Below, in pieces: positions 32,581 through 40,666 of a DNA stretch of 64,000 nt. Source of the DNA: Actinomadura hallensis. GTDB lineage: Bacteria; Actinomycetota; Actinomycetes; Streptosporangiales; Streptosporangiaceae. A model generated the notes under the pieces. The model worked only from the letters and a program-made list of their open reading frames with translations, had not been told where the DNA came from and ran no database searches. The DNA is taken from the NCBI RefSeq assembly GCF_006716765.1, contig NZ_VFPO01000001.1:3100001-3164000 (forward strand), in the 5' to 3' direction. Position numbers and translations under genes: made by a program. Within the stretch, counting starts at the first letter, position 1, and every line of letters begins with the position of its first letter.

Positions 32581-35276
32581 GCCCGGGAGGCCCGGGCCGT
32601 GTCGCCCGGCCCGGAGGGCGGCGGGCCGCCGGGCGGCGGGTCGCCCGGCCGGGCGCCGAGCGTCTCGAGCAGCTCGGCGACCGGCTGCAGCTTCTCGTAC
32701 AGCAGCAGCACCGGCTCGCCCGGCCCGGCCATGTCCAGCGCCGAGGTCACCGCGCCCTTCAGGTCGCCCGCCGGATGGTGCCGCACGTCCGGGCGGGCCT
32801 CCCGCAGCCCCTCGGCGATCAGCCTCGTCATCTCGCCCGAGCGGCGCCCGCGCAGGTCCTCGTCCTCGTAGACGACGACGCGCCCGAACGTCCGGGCCAG
32901 CGCCCGCGCGGTCTCGCGGACCAGATCGTCGGACCGGTCGCCGGGCAGGGTGACCGCCGCGACGCCCCCGGCGCCCCAGTACCGCTCCACGAGCGCGCCC
33001 ATCGCCGCGACCGCCGCGGGATTGTGCGCGTAGTCGACGACGACGGGGTTGCCGCCCACCCGGTACACGCAGCCCCGGCCCGGGTTGTGGGCGTGCGGCT
33101 CGAACGTGCGCAGCGCGCGGGCCGCCACGGCCACCGGGACGTGGAGCGCGCGGGCCGCGGCGACCGCGGCCAGCGCGTTGGCCACGACGTGGACGGCGGC
33201 GCCGCCGAACGATCCGGCGACCTCGCCCGCGGGCAGGATCCGCGTCCTGCGGTCGCCGTGCGCCTCGGTCAGCCAGCCGTCCACCACGCAGTAGCCCACG
33301 CCGCCCTCCCGCAGATGCTCCACGAGGACGGGCTCGCCGGGCGACGTCGAGAAGTAGCGCAGCACCGGGTCGCGGTCCCGGACCGCGGGCCGCCGGGCCA
33401 GCCCCGCCGCCACCGGGTCCGCGGCGTTGAGGACGACGTGCCCGCCGCGCCGGATCTCCTCGGCGACCAGGGCCTTGATGTCGGCCAGGTCCTCCAGGTC
33501 CTCGGTGTCGTCGACGCCGAGGTGGTCGCGGGTGATGTTGGTGACGACGGCGACGTCGGCGCGCTCGTAGCCGAGGCCGCGCCGCACGATCCCGCCGCGC
33601 GCGGTCTCCAGCACGGCGGCCTCCACCGTGCGGTCGCCCAGCACCATCTCCGCCGACCGCGGGCCCGAGGCGTCCGACAGGTGGACGAGCCGCCCCCCGA
33701 CGTGGACGCCCTCGGTGGTGGTCATCCCGGTCCGGAGGCCGTCCAGCTCCAGCATGCGCGCGATCATCCGGACGGTGGTGGTCTTGCCGTTGGTGCCGGT
33801 CACCGACACGACCGGCACCCGCGAGGGCGTGCCCGGCGGGTACATCAGGTCGACGATGTCGCCGGCGACGTCGCGCGGCGTCCCCTCGTGCGGCGCCAGG
33901 TGCATGCGCAGCCCCGGGGCGGCGTTGACCTCCAGGATCGCGGCGGCGCCGCGCTCGGCGGGCGGCGGGGCGTCGACGGCGGGGAGCCGCAGGTCGATCC
34001 CGCACACGTCCATCCCCACGGCCGCGGCGGCCCGCACGCACAGGTCGGCGACGTCCGGGTGCACGTCGCCGGTCACGTCGCGGCCGGTGCCGCCGGTGGA
34101 CAGGTTCGCGTTGCGGCGCAGCCACACCCGCTCCCCGGCGGCGGGCACCGACCCGGGGCCGTGCCCCTGCCGGGCCAGCATCGCCAGCTCCGCGGGGCCG
34201 AGCGCCAGCCGGGTCAGCGGCCGGTCGTGGCCCTCGCCGCGCGCCGGGTCGGCGTTGACCCGCTCCACCAGCGCGGCGACGGTGGCGGAGCCGTCCCCGG
34301 TCACGGACGCGGCGGTCAGCTCCGCCGCCGCCGAGACCCGGCCGCCCACCACCAGGACCCGGTAGTCCTTGCCGGGGACGTAGGCCTCGACGAGCGCCTC
34401 GCGCTCCTCGCCGGCGGCCGACGCGAACGCCTCCACGACCTCCGCCGGGCTCGTCAGCTCGATGTGGACGCCTTCGCCCTGGTGGCCCGCCAGGGGCTTG
34501 ACCACCACCGGGGCGCCGAGGTCGCGCAGCGCGCGCAGGGCCTCCGCCGGCGACGCGGCGACCCGCCCCTCGGGGACGGGGAGCCCGGCGTCGGCGAGGA
34601 TCCGGTGCGCGAGCCGCTTGTCGCCCGCGACCTCCATCCCGATCGCCGAGGTGGCGTCGGTCATCGCGGCCCACACCGTCCGCCGGTACCGCCCGTACCC
34701 GAGCCGCAGCAGGTTCAGGCCGCCGACGCGGCGGACCGGCACGCCCCGGCGGCGCGCCGCGCGGGCCAGCGCCGCCGTGCTCACCCCGAGCCGCCCGGCC
34801 TCGTGCTCGGCGGCGACGGCGGCCAGCTCGGCGGACGGGTCGGGCACCCGCCCGGCGAGCGCGTCCTCGACGGTCCGCATCGCGAGCGCGACCAGCCGCT
34901 CCACGACCGCGCAGTCCTCGGGCTCGTCGCGGGGGCACTCCAGGATCAGGTCGTAGTCGGCCGGGCCGCCCGCGCGGACGGTGCGGCCGAAGAACACCTC
35001 GCGGCCGATGAGCCCCGACAGCTCCAGCGTGACGTGCTCGGTGACGTGGCCGAAGTAGGTGCCGCGGGCCATGGCGTCCAGCAGCCCGCCGGGCCGCCCG
35101 GCCGCGCAGTGGTGGGTCGCCAGCCCCGGAAGCGCCGCGGCCAGCCGCCCGGCGAACCCGGGGTGGTCGGTGGTCTCGTGCCCGGCCAGGCCCTGCAGGT
35201 CGAGCCGGGCGATCGCGACGGGGCGCGACAGGTACACGTTCGGGCCGCCCAGGCGGCGCACATGGTCCAGCCGCAC
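32541..35276 (-). CDS. cphA: Cyanophycin synthetase
   Basis: 911 residues, the usual CphA size. The N-terminal CphA domain (MGGPNVY-like RRLGGPNVYLSRPVAIARLD), a central ATP-grasp (GAPVVVKPLAGHQGEGVHIE, NLSTGGTGRDVTGDVHPDV, AAILEVNAAPGLRMHLAP) and a C-terminal Mur-ligase-like ATPase (VTGTNGKTTTVRMIA near 493-507, NITRDHLGVDDTEDL) are in canonical order. The enzyme polymerises Asp and Arg into the nitrogen reserve cyanophycin. GTG 35276 follows GGAGGAGGGG and lies two bases after the cyanophycinase stop, so the pair is an operon. The C-terminal ~40 residues are a Pro/Gly tail. Confidence 0.93.
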   Translation of the reverse strand: MRLDHVRRLGGPNVYLSRPVAIARLDLQGLAGHETTDHPGFAGRLAAALPGLATHHCAAGRPGGLLDAMARGTYFGHVTEHVTLELSGLIGREVFFGRTVRAGGPADYDLILECPRDEPEDCAVVERLVALAMRTVEDALAGRVPDPSAELAAVAAEHEAGRLGVSTAALARAARRRGVPVRRVGGLNLLRLGYGRYRRTVWAAMTDATSAIGMEVAGDKRLAHRILADAGLPVPEGRVAASPAEALRALRDLGAPVVVKPLAGHQGEGVHIELTSPAEVVEAFASAAGEEREALVEAYVPGKDYRVLVVGGRVSAAAELTAASVTGDGSATVAALVERVNADPARGEGHDRPLTRLALGPAELAMLARQGHGPGSVPAAGERVWLRRNANLSTGGTGRDVTGDVHPDVADLCVRAAAAVGMDVCGIDLRLPAVDAPPPAERGAAAILEVNAAPGLRMHLAPHEGTPRDVAGDIVDLMYPPGTPSRVPVVSVTGTNGKTTTVRMIARMLELDGLRTGMTTTEGVHVGGRLVHLSDASGPRSAEMVLGDRTVEAAVLETARGGIVRRGLGYERADVAVVTNITRDHLGVDDTEDLEDLADIKALVAEEIRRGGHVVLNAADPVAAGLARRPAVRDRDPVLRYFSTSPGEPVLVEHLREGGVGYCVVDGWLTEAHGDRRTRILPAGEVAGSFGGAAVHVVANALAAVAAARALHVPVAVAARALRTFEPHAHNPGRGCVYRVGGNPVVVDYAHNPAAVAAMGALVERYWGAGGVAAVTLPGDRSDDLVRETARALARTFGRVVVYEDEDLRGRRSGEMTRLIAEGLREARPDVRHHPAGDLKGAVTSALDMAGPGEPVLLLYEKLQPVAELLETLGARPGDPPPGGPPPSGPGDTARASRAQAPDGQVMGSPT

Positions 35277-35278
35277 CG

Positions 35279-36136
35279 CTACCCCTCCTCCGGGCCGCGC
35301 ATGTCGCCGATCTCGGGGAGCCGGTCCTGCATCTGGAAGGCGCACCCGGCCGGCAGCAGGTGCAGCGACACGTCGAACATCGCCATCGGTTCGTCGTCCG
35401 AGGCGGCGTAGGCGACGGTGGACTGCCCCGCGTCCACGACCGTGACCACGCCGGTCCCGACGACCTCGAAGCGGCCGTCGCCCACGACGATCGCGGTGTC
35501 CTCGTCGATCCCGACGCCCAGCAGGCGGGTGTCCAGCGCGATCCCGCTCATCAGCCTCGGCAGCCGGCCCCGCTCGTTGAAGTGCATGTCGATCAGCACG
35601 TTGGCGAGCAGCGCGAGCCCGGGCCCGACCTTCACGCTGGACGCGGCCACCTCGTGCCCGTGGCCGCCGAGGATCATCCAGTGGCCCATGGCGGTCGCGC
35701 CGGCGCTCGTCCCGGCGATGACCAGGCCCTCCTGGTCGAGCCGCCGCTTGAGCAGCTCGTTGGTCCTCGAGCCGACCAGCGTCCGGATCCGGGACTGGTC
35801 GCCGCCGCTGAACAGCACCCCGGTCGCCCAGTCCAGCGTCCGCAGCGTCGCGGCGCTGTCGGCCGCGGCGCGGCCGAGCAGCCGCAGCTCCCGCACCGCC
35901 GACACGCCGAGGCGGCCGAACACCGCGGTGTACTCCTCGGCGACCTCCTCGGGCACCTCGGTCGCCGTCGTCACGACCACGATCCGCGCGTCCTCGCCGC
36001 CCGCCAGGCCGACGAAGGTCTCCAGCGCGCCGGCGCCGCAGGTGCGGTTCTCCGCACCGCCGATGATCAGCAGCCGGCCCTTGCGTCCGGCGCTCGCAAG
36101 TGTCTCCTTCACACTCCGTTCGCTACCCCCGATCAC
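35279..36136 (-). CDS. cphB: Cyanophycinase
   Basis: 285 residues of the peptidase S51 family: LLIIGGAENR, GVLFSGGDQSRI, nucleophile Ser in IAGTSAGATAMG, and the GHGHEVAASSVKVGPGLALL segment. It cuts cyanophycin to beta-Asp-Arg dipeptides. The open frame starts at GTG 36136 without a ribosome signal; GTG 36112 or TTG 36100 (behind GAAGGAG) fit the family start GRLLIIGG better. A TTGACT box on the minus strand at 36149-36144 could be its -35, which would favour the later starts. No isoaspartyl dipeptidase is in the window. Confidence 0.92.
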   Translation of the reverse strand: MIGGSERSVKETLASAGRKGRLLIIGGAENRTCGAGALETFVGLAGGEDARIVVVTTATEVPEEVAEEYTAVFGRLGVSAVRELRLLGRAAADSAATLRTLDWATGVLFSGGDQSRIRTLVGSRTNELLKRRLDQEGLVIAGTSAGATAMGHWMILGGHGHEVAASSVKVGPGLALLANVLIDMHFNERGRLPRLMSGIALDTRLLGVGIDEDTAIVVGDGRFEVVGTGVVTVVDAGQSTVAYAASDDEPMAMFDVSLHLLPAGCAFQMQDRLPEIGDMRGPEEG

Positions 36137-36279
36137 CTTTGGTAGTCAAATATGTGCACGAAGTGATGGGAGCGGTTTCGCCGGACTCGTGCCGGGGCTT
36201 CCGGATCGGGCGGGACGCGGGGCGCCCACCCAGCGGGACACGCCCGGGAGAGCGCGCCCGGCTGTGTCATGCTGTGCGG

Positions 36280-36972
36280 ATGAACGGCACCCCCGTTCCC
36301 CCGGACGGCCGCGCCAGGCCGCAGTCCGGGACGTCCGGGCCGCCCGGCCGGAGGGCCGGGGGCGCCGGGCCCGCCGCCGCGCTCGCCGCCGCCTCCGCGC
36401 ACTACCTGCGGGGCGAGCCGATCGACATGTCCGCGCTGGCCGCCGAGCTCGGCGTCGGCCGCGCCACCCTGTACCGCTGGGTGGGCAGCCGCGAGCAGCT
36501 CCTCGGGGCCGTCCTCGCGGAGATGACCGAGCGGACCTACCGCGTCTCGACGCGCGGCGTGGGCGGCAGCGGCCCCGAGCGGATCCTCATGCTGCTCGAC
36601 AGGTTCATGCGCGCCGTGGTGGACGCCGAGCCGCTCAAGGCGTTCACCGAGCGCGAGCCCCGGCTCTTCATCCGGCTGGCCACGATGCCGGGCACGATCG
36701 AGGACCGCTGCACCGAGCTGCTCACCGAGGAGCTGCAGGCCGAGATCGACCGCGGGGCGATGCGGGCGCCCCTGCCGACCCGCACCCTCGCCCAGGCGAT
36801 CGTCCGGGTCGCCGACTCGTTCATGTACGCGCACTACCTGGGCGGGAACCGGCCGGAGATCGACCAGGCGCTGGAGGTCGTCGAGCTTCTGCTGCGCCCG
36901 TGCCAGAGCGGCGCGTCGGGGGCCGGGGGCGACGCCGGAGCCAACGGCCGGGGAATCTCCGAGGCCGGTTGA
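36280..36972 (+). CDS. TetR-family regulator with QsdR-like C-terminal domain
   Basis: 230 residues. The helix-turn-helix is at ~45-80 (IDMSALAAELGVGRATLYRW). The C-terminal part (RILMLLDRFMRAVVDAEPLK, FTEREPRLFIRLATMPGTIE) resembles the QsdR-type TetR ligand domain. It is divergent from the cyanophycinase gene, with a 143-base AT-containing spacer, so it might control cphBA; this is inference. ATG 36280 has no strong ribosome site and the first ~35 residues are low complexity. Confidence 0.8.
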   Translation: MNGTPVPPDGRARPQSGTSGPPGRRAGGAGPAAALAAASAHYLRGEPIDMSALAAELGVGRATLYRWVGSREQLLGAVLAEMTERTYRVSTRGVGGSGPERILMLLDRFMRAVVDAEPLKAFTEREPRLFIRLATMPGTIEDRCTELLTEELQAEIDRGAMRAPLPTRTLAQAIVRVADSFMYAHYLGGNRPEIDQALEVVELLLRPCQSGASGAGGDAGANGRGISEAG

Positions 36973-37069
36973 ACGCTTAGTCTTTTGGGCGGGGAATGAC
37001 CATTTCGTGGGGTTCTCCGCCGTGAGATGCTGACAGTCATTGGACGCATCGTCGAACGAGGGACGGGTC

Positions 37070-38434
37070 GTGAGTGACATTCCCCGCCGCGCGGTGACGC
37101 GGACCGCCAAGCTGGCGTCGCTGCCGATCGGCTTCGCCGGGCGGACCGCGCTCGGGTTCGGCAAGCGGACGATCGGCCGCCCCGCCGAGGCCGTGGCGCT
37201 GGAGGTCCAGCGCCGCACCGCCGAGCAGCTGTTCGCCGTCCTCGGCGAGCTCAAGGGCGGCGCCATGAAGGTCGGGCAGCTGCTGTCGATCTTCGAGGCC
37301 GGGCTGCCGGAGGAGATCGCGGGACCGTTCCGCGCCAGCCTGACCCGGCTGCAGGAGGCCGCGCCCCCGATGCCCGCCGCCACCACCCACCGTGTCCTCG
37401 CCGAGGGCCTCGGGGAGGACTGGCGCGAGATGTTCGCCGAGTTCGACGACGAGCCGGCCGCCGCCGCGTCCATCGGGCAGGTCCACAAGGCGGTGTGGCG
37501 CGACGGCCGCACCGTGGCGGTGAAGGTCCAGTACCCCGGCGCCGCGCAGGCGCTGATGAGCGACTTCAACCAGATCTCCCGCCTCAGCAGGCTCTTCACG
37601 CCGCTGTTCCCCGGCGTGGAGGTGAAGCCGGTCATCGCCGACCTCAAGCGGCGGCTGGAGAAGGAGCTCGACTACGTCGACGAGGCCCGCGCCCAGACCG
37701 CCTTCCACGAGGCCTACGCCGACGACCCCGACTTCGTCGTCCCCGCCGTGGTCGCCCAGTCCGGCAACGTCCTGGTCACCGAGTGGCTGGACGGCACGCC
37801 GCTCGCCAAGGTCATCGCCGAGGGCGACCAGGAGCTGCGGAACCGCGCGGGCATGCTGCTGTTCCGCTTCCTGCTGTCCGGCCCGGCCCGCTGCGAGATG
37901 ATCCACATCGACCCGCACCCGGGCAACTTCCGCATGATGGACGACGGGCGCCTCGGCGTCATGGACTTCGGCGGCGCCGCCCGCGTCCCGGCCGAGCTGC
38001 AGTGGTCGATCGGGCGGCTGACCCGCATCGGGACGCTCGGCGACCCCGACGAGATCGTCGACGCCCTCTTCGAGGAGGGCTTCCTCGTCCCCGACGCCGA
38101 GGTGGACCCGCAGGAGGTCGCCGACCTCATCGGGCCGCACGCCGCCCCGTTCGCGGTGGACCGGTTCCGCTACTCCCGCGAGTGGATGCGCGAGCAGACC
38201 GCCCACGGCCTGGGCGTCGCCGCGGACATGCGGCCGGGCGCCCTCGCCCGCCAGTTCCGGTTCCCGCCCCAGTACCTCGCCGTCAGCCGCGCCCTGACCG
38301 GGGGCGGCGGCGTGCTGTGCCAGCTGGAGACCGAGGGCAACTTCCGCGCCGAGGTCGAACGCTGGCTGCCCGGCTTCACCGACGACGGCCCCGACGCCGA
38401 CGACCCCGGGCGCCCGGACGAGGCCACCGCCTGA
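37070..38434 (+). CDS. ABC1/AarF (UbiB-like) atypical kinase
   Basis: 454 residues. The family's KxGQ element is present (GGAMKVGQLLSIFEAGLPEE), followed by the Ala-rich loop AAAASIGQVHKAVWRDG, the ATP lysine in VAVKVQYPG, and the catalytic HIDPHPGNFRMMDDGRLGVM with DFGGAAR. ABC1 proteins act in isoprenoid quinone or lipid metabolism as ATPase/kinase-like factors. GTG 37070 is preceded by GAGGGAC; an upstream TTG at 37040 is less likely. Stands alone; specific target unknown. Confidence 0.88.
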   Translation: MSDIPRRAVTRTAKLASLPIGFAGRTALGFGKRTIGRPAEAVALEVQRRTAEQLFAVLGELKGGAMKVGQLLSIFEAGLPEEIAGPFRASLTRLQEAAPPMPAATTHRVLAEGLGEDWREMFAEFDDEPAAAASIGQVHKAVWRDGRTVAVKVQYPGAAQALMSDFNQISRLSRLFTPLFPGVEVKPVIADLKRRLEKELDYVDEARAQTAFHEAYADDPDFVVPAVVAQSGNVLVTEWLDGTPLAKVIAEGDQELRNRAGMLLFRFLLSGPARCEMIHIDPHPGNFRMMDDGRLGVMDFGGAARVPAELQWSIGRLTRIGTLGDPDEIVDALFEEGFLVPDAEVDPQEVADLIGPHAAPFAVDRFRYSREWMREQTAHGLGVAADMRPGALARQFRFPPQYLAVSRALTGGGGVLCQLETEGNFRAEVERWLPGFTDDGPDADDPGRPDEATA

Positions 38435-38482
38435 CTCCCGCCCCGCCCGGTTCGCGGTGCGGCCCGGGGACGCCTGAGCCGA

Positions 38483-39670
38483 TCAGCCGGCGCGGGCCGT
38501 GCGGGCTCGGGCGACCTCGGCGGCGACGGCCTGGAACGCGGCCTCGGTCTCCTCGCCGCCGGCGAAGGTGTACAGCGTCGACTTGACGATGACGACGCCG
38601 TGCCGCGGCGAGACCCAGATCAGCTGGCCGCCGAGGCCGCTGGCGGAGAAGCGGCCGTCCTCGCCGAGCCACCACTGGAGGCCGTAGCCCCGGTTGAAGG
38701 GCGCGGAGGGACGGGTGGAGCGTGCCACCCAGGAGGCGGGCACGACCTGCCTCCCGCGGGACTTGCCGCCGTTCAGGTAGAGCAGGCCGAAGCGCGCGAA
38801 GTCCCGGGCCGTGGCGTAGTAGCAGCAGTACCCCATGCTGTTGCCGTTGGAGTCGTTGCCCAGGTACGCCTTGGACGCCATCCCGGCCGGTTCCCAGATC
38901 TTCCGCTGGACGTAGCGGTGGTACGGCACGCCGGTCGCCTTGGCGACGGCCCAGGCGAGGACGAACGTGTTCATGCTCGTGTACTCGAACCTCGTCCCCG
39001 GCTCCCAGCCGCGCTTCTGCCGCTTCGCCAGGTCGGTGAGCGGATGCCCGAGGCTGGCGGCGACGTGGACGAACGGGACGTCGGAGGTCTCCTCCCAGTC
39101 GATCCCCGACGACATCCGCAGCAGGTCCAGCAGCGAGACGCCGTCGTAGGCGGTGCCCGCCAGCTCGGGGACGTAGCGGGTGACCGGGTCGTCGGCGGAG
39201 TCGATGTGCCCCTCGCCGATCGCGATGCCGACCGCGGCGGAGGTGAACGACTTCGCCATCGACCACGACTGGAAGAGGCTGTCGCGGTTCGCGGCGAAGT
39301 AGTGCTCGTGGACGACGTCGCGGCCGTCCAGGACGACGAAGCCCTGGGTGCCCGTGCGGGCCAGGTAGTCGCGGAGCGTGCGGACGCGGCCGCCGTGGAC
39401 GTAGGTGACCGAGAGCGGCCGGTGCGCGTCCCGCAGTTCGAGGGGGTCGGACGAGGGGTGCAGCGGGTCGAAGCCGGCGCTGTGCCCGGTGACGGAGGCG
39501 GGCGGCGGCGCGGGCGGCGGGAACGCGTGGGCGCCGGCGCCTGCGGACGAGGGGGAGAGGGAGGGGGCGGCGGCGTGTGCGGGGGCGGCGGTCAGGAACG
39601 GGTACGGGGCGGACAGGGCCAGGGACAGGGCGGCGGCGGGGAGCGCGAGCGTCCAGGGCCTGCGGCGCAT
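38483..39670 (-). CDS. Secreted beta-lactamase-class-C-type serine hydrolase
   Basis: 395 residues with a signal peptide (RRR, hydrophobic core to ~32, AHA cleavage). The serine beta-lactamase/DD-peptidase fold is shown by SxxK at Ser137-Met-Ala-Lys140 (QSWSMAKSFTSAA), YTS at 230-232, and the C-terminal FSASGLGGQLIWVSPRHGVV. Related proteins are esterases, peptidases or 6-aminohexanoate-dimer hydrolase-like enzymes. A Pro/Ala-rich linker covers ~35-60. ATG 39670 is preceded by CGGAGG. Confidence 0.88.
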   Translation of the reverse strand: MRRRPWTLALPAAALSLALSAPYPFLTAAPAHAAAPSLSPSSAGAGAHAFPPPAPPPASVTGHSAGFDPLHPSSDPLELRDAHRPLSVTYVHGGRVRTLRDYLARTGTQGFVVLDGRDVVHEHYFAANRDSLFQSWSMAKSFTSAAVGIAIGEGHIDSADDPVTRYVPELAGTAYDGVSLLDLLRMSSGIDWEETSDVPFVHVAASLGHPLTDLAKRQKRGWEPGTRFEYTSMNTFVLAWAVAKATGVPYHRYVQRKIWEPAGMASKAYLGNDSNGNSMGYCCYYATARDFARFGLLYLNGGKSRGRQVVPASWVARSTRPSAPFNRGYGLQWWLGEDGRFSASGLGGQLIWVSPRHGVVIVKSTLYTFAGGEETEAAFQAVAAEVARARTARAG

Positions 39671-39734
39671 GCGGACCTCCGTGGGGGCGGGTGCGGCCGG
39701 GGTTCATCCCCGATGGTGATCGCGCGGCGACGGT

Positions 39735-39750
39735 CCGTCCATGTGGACGG
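39735..39750. promoter_or_regulatory. Inverted repeat in the serine hydrolase/cyclase divergent spacer
   Basis: CCGTCCA and TGGACGG arms around a 2-base centre, in the 222-base region between divergent genes. Operator-like; TACGTT at 39836-39841 could be a -10 box for the cyclase gene. No cognate regulator is adjacent. Confidence 0.35.
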
Positions 39751-39892
39751 GTGACGAAATCCGGGCCGGAACCTGCGTCCGGGCACATACCGGCCGACCT
39801 GCGCCGGGTGACCCTCCGAACGGGCGCGTCTGCGGTACGTTCGGGGCACCCCCGAGATCGTCCCCAGCCCCCGCGCCCGCCCCGGAGGACCG

Positions 39893-40666
39893 ATGTCCCT
39901 GCTCAGCCAGCTGCTCACCGCCGTCTCCGACGGCCGGGTGGAGATCGTCGACCTGACCGCCCCGCTGTCGGAGCGCACCCCGGTGCTGCGGCTGCCGGAG
40001 CCGTTCGCGAACACCGCCCGGTTCCGCCTGGAGGAGATCAGCCGGTACGACGACCGCGGGCCCGCCTGGTACTGGAACGACGTCGTCACGGGCGAGCACG
40101 TCGGCACCCACTTCGACGCGCCCGTCCACTGGGTCACCGGGCGCGACGGCGAGGACGTCTCGCAGGTCCCCGCGGCCCGGCTCGTCGCCCCGGCCGTGGT
40201 GCTGGACGCCTCCGAGCGGGCCGCCGCCGACCCCGGCTTCCTCCTGGAGATCGACCACGTCCGCGACTGGGAGAAGGCGCACGGGCCGCTGCCCGACGGC
40301 GGCTGGCTCCTCTACCGGACGGGCTGGGACGCGCGCTGCGGCGACGAGGAGACCTTCCTCAACGCCGACGAGACCGGCTCGCACACCCCGGGAATCTCGG
40401 CGGAGTGCGCGCGGTGGCTCGCCGAGGAGACGCCGGTCATCGGCCTCGGCGTGGAGACCGTCGGCACCGACGCGGGCGGCGCCCACGCGTTCGACCCGCC
40501 GTTCCCGTGCCACGCCTACTTCCTCGGCGCCGGCAAGTACGGGCTCACCCAGCTGCAGAACCTGGACCGGCTGCCCGCCCGCGGCGCCGTCCTGGTCGCC
40601 TCGCCGCTGCCGATCGTCGGCGGCTCGGGCAGCCCCGCCCGCGTGCTCGCCCTGGTCGAGCGATGA
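39893..40666 (+). CDS. Cyclase family protein (kynurenine formamidase-like metal hydrolase)
   Basis: 257 residues. It carries the family metal motif HxGTHxDxPxH (GEHVGTHFDAPVHWVTGRDG) and the LTAPLSERTPV start. Members hydrolyse N-formylkynurenine or cyclic amides such as isatin. ATG 39893 follows CGGAGGACC. The downstream thiamine-diphosphate enzyme overlaps its stop (ATGA), so the two work in one pathway; an isatin/isatinate-like or aromatic keto-acid route is a possible reading. Confidence 0.88.
   Translation: MSLLSQLLTAVSDGRVEIVDLTAPLSERTPVLRLPEPFANTARFRLEEISRYDDRGPAWYWNDVVTGEHVGTHFDAPVHWVTGRDGEDVSQVPAARLVAPAVVLDASERAAADPGFLLEIDHVRDWEKAHGPLPDGGWLLYRTGWDARCGDEETFLNADETGSHTPGISAECARWLAEETPVIGLGVETVGTDAGGAHAFDPPFPCHAYFLGAGKYGLTQLQNLDRLPARGAVLVASPLPIVGGSGSPARVLALVER

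Noticed and set aside
30373..34938. A 1521-codon open frame on the minus strand
   Set aside because: It is antisense to pcaR and pobA and out of frame with cphA. Very high GC leaves few stops; the peptide is Arg/Ala/Gly-rich without domains, whereas the other frames encode recognisable enzymes.
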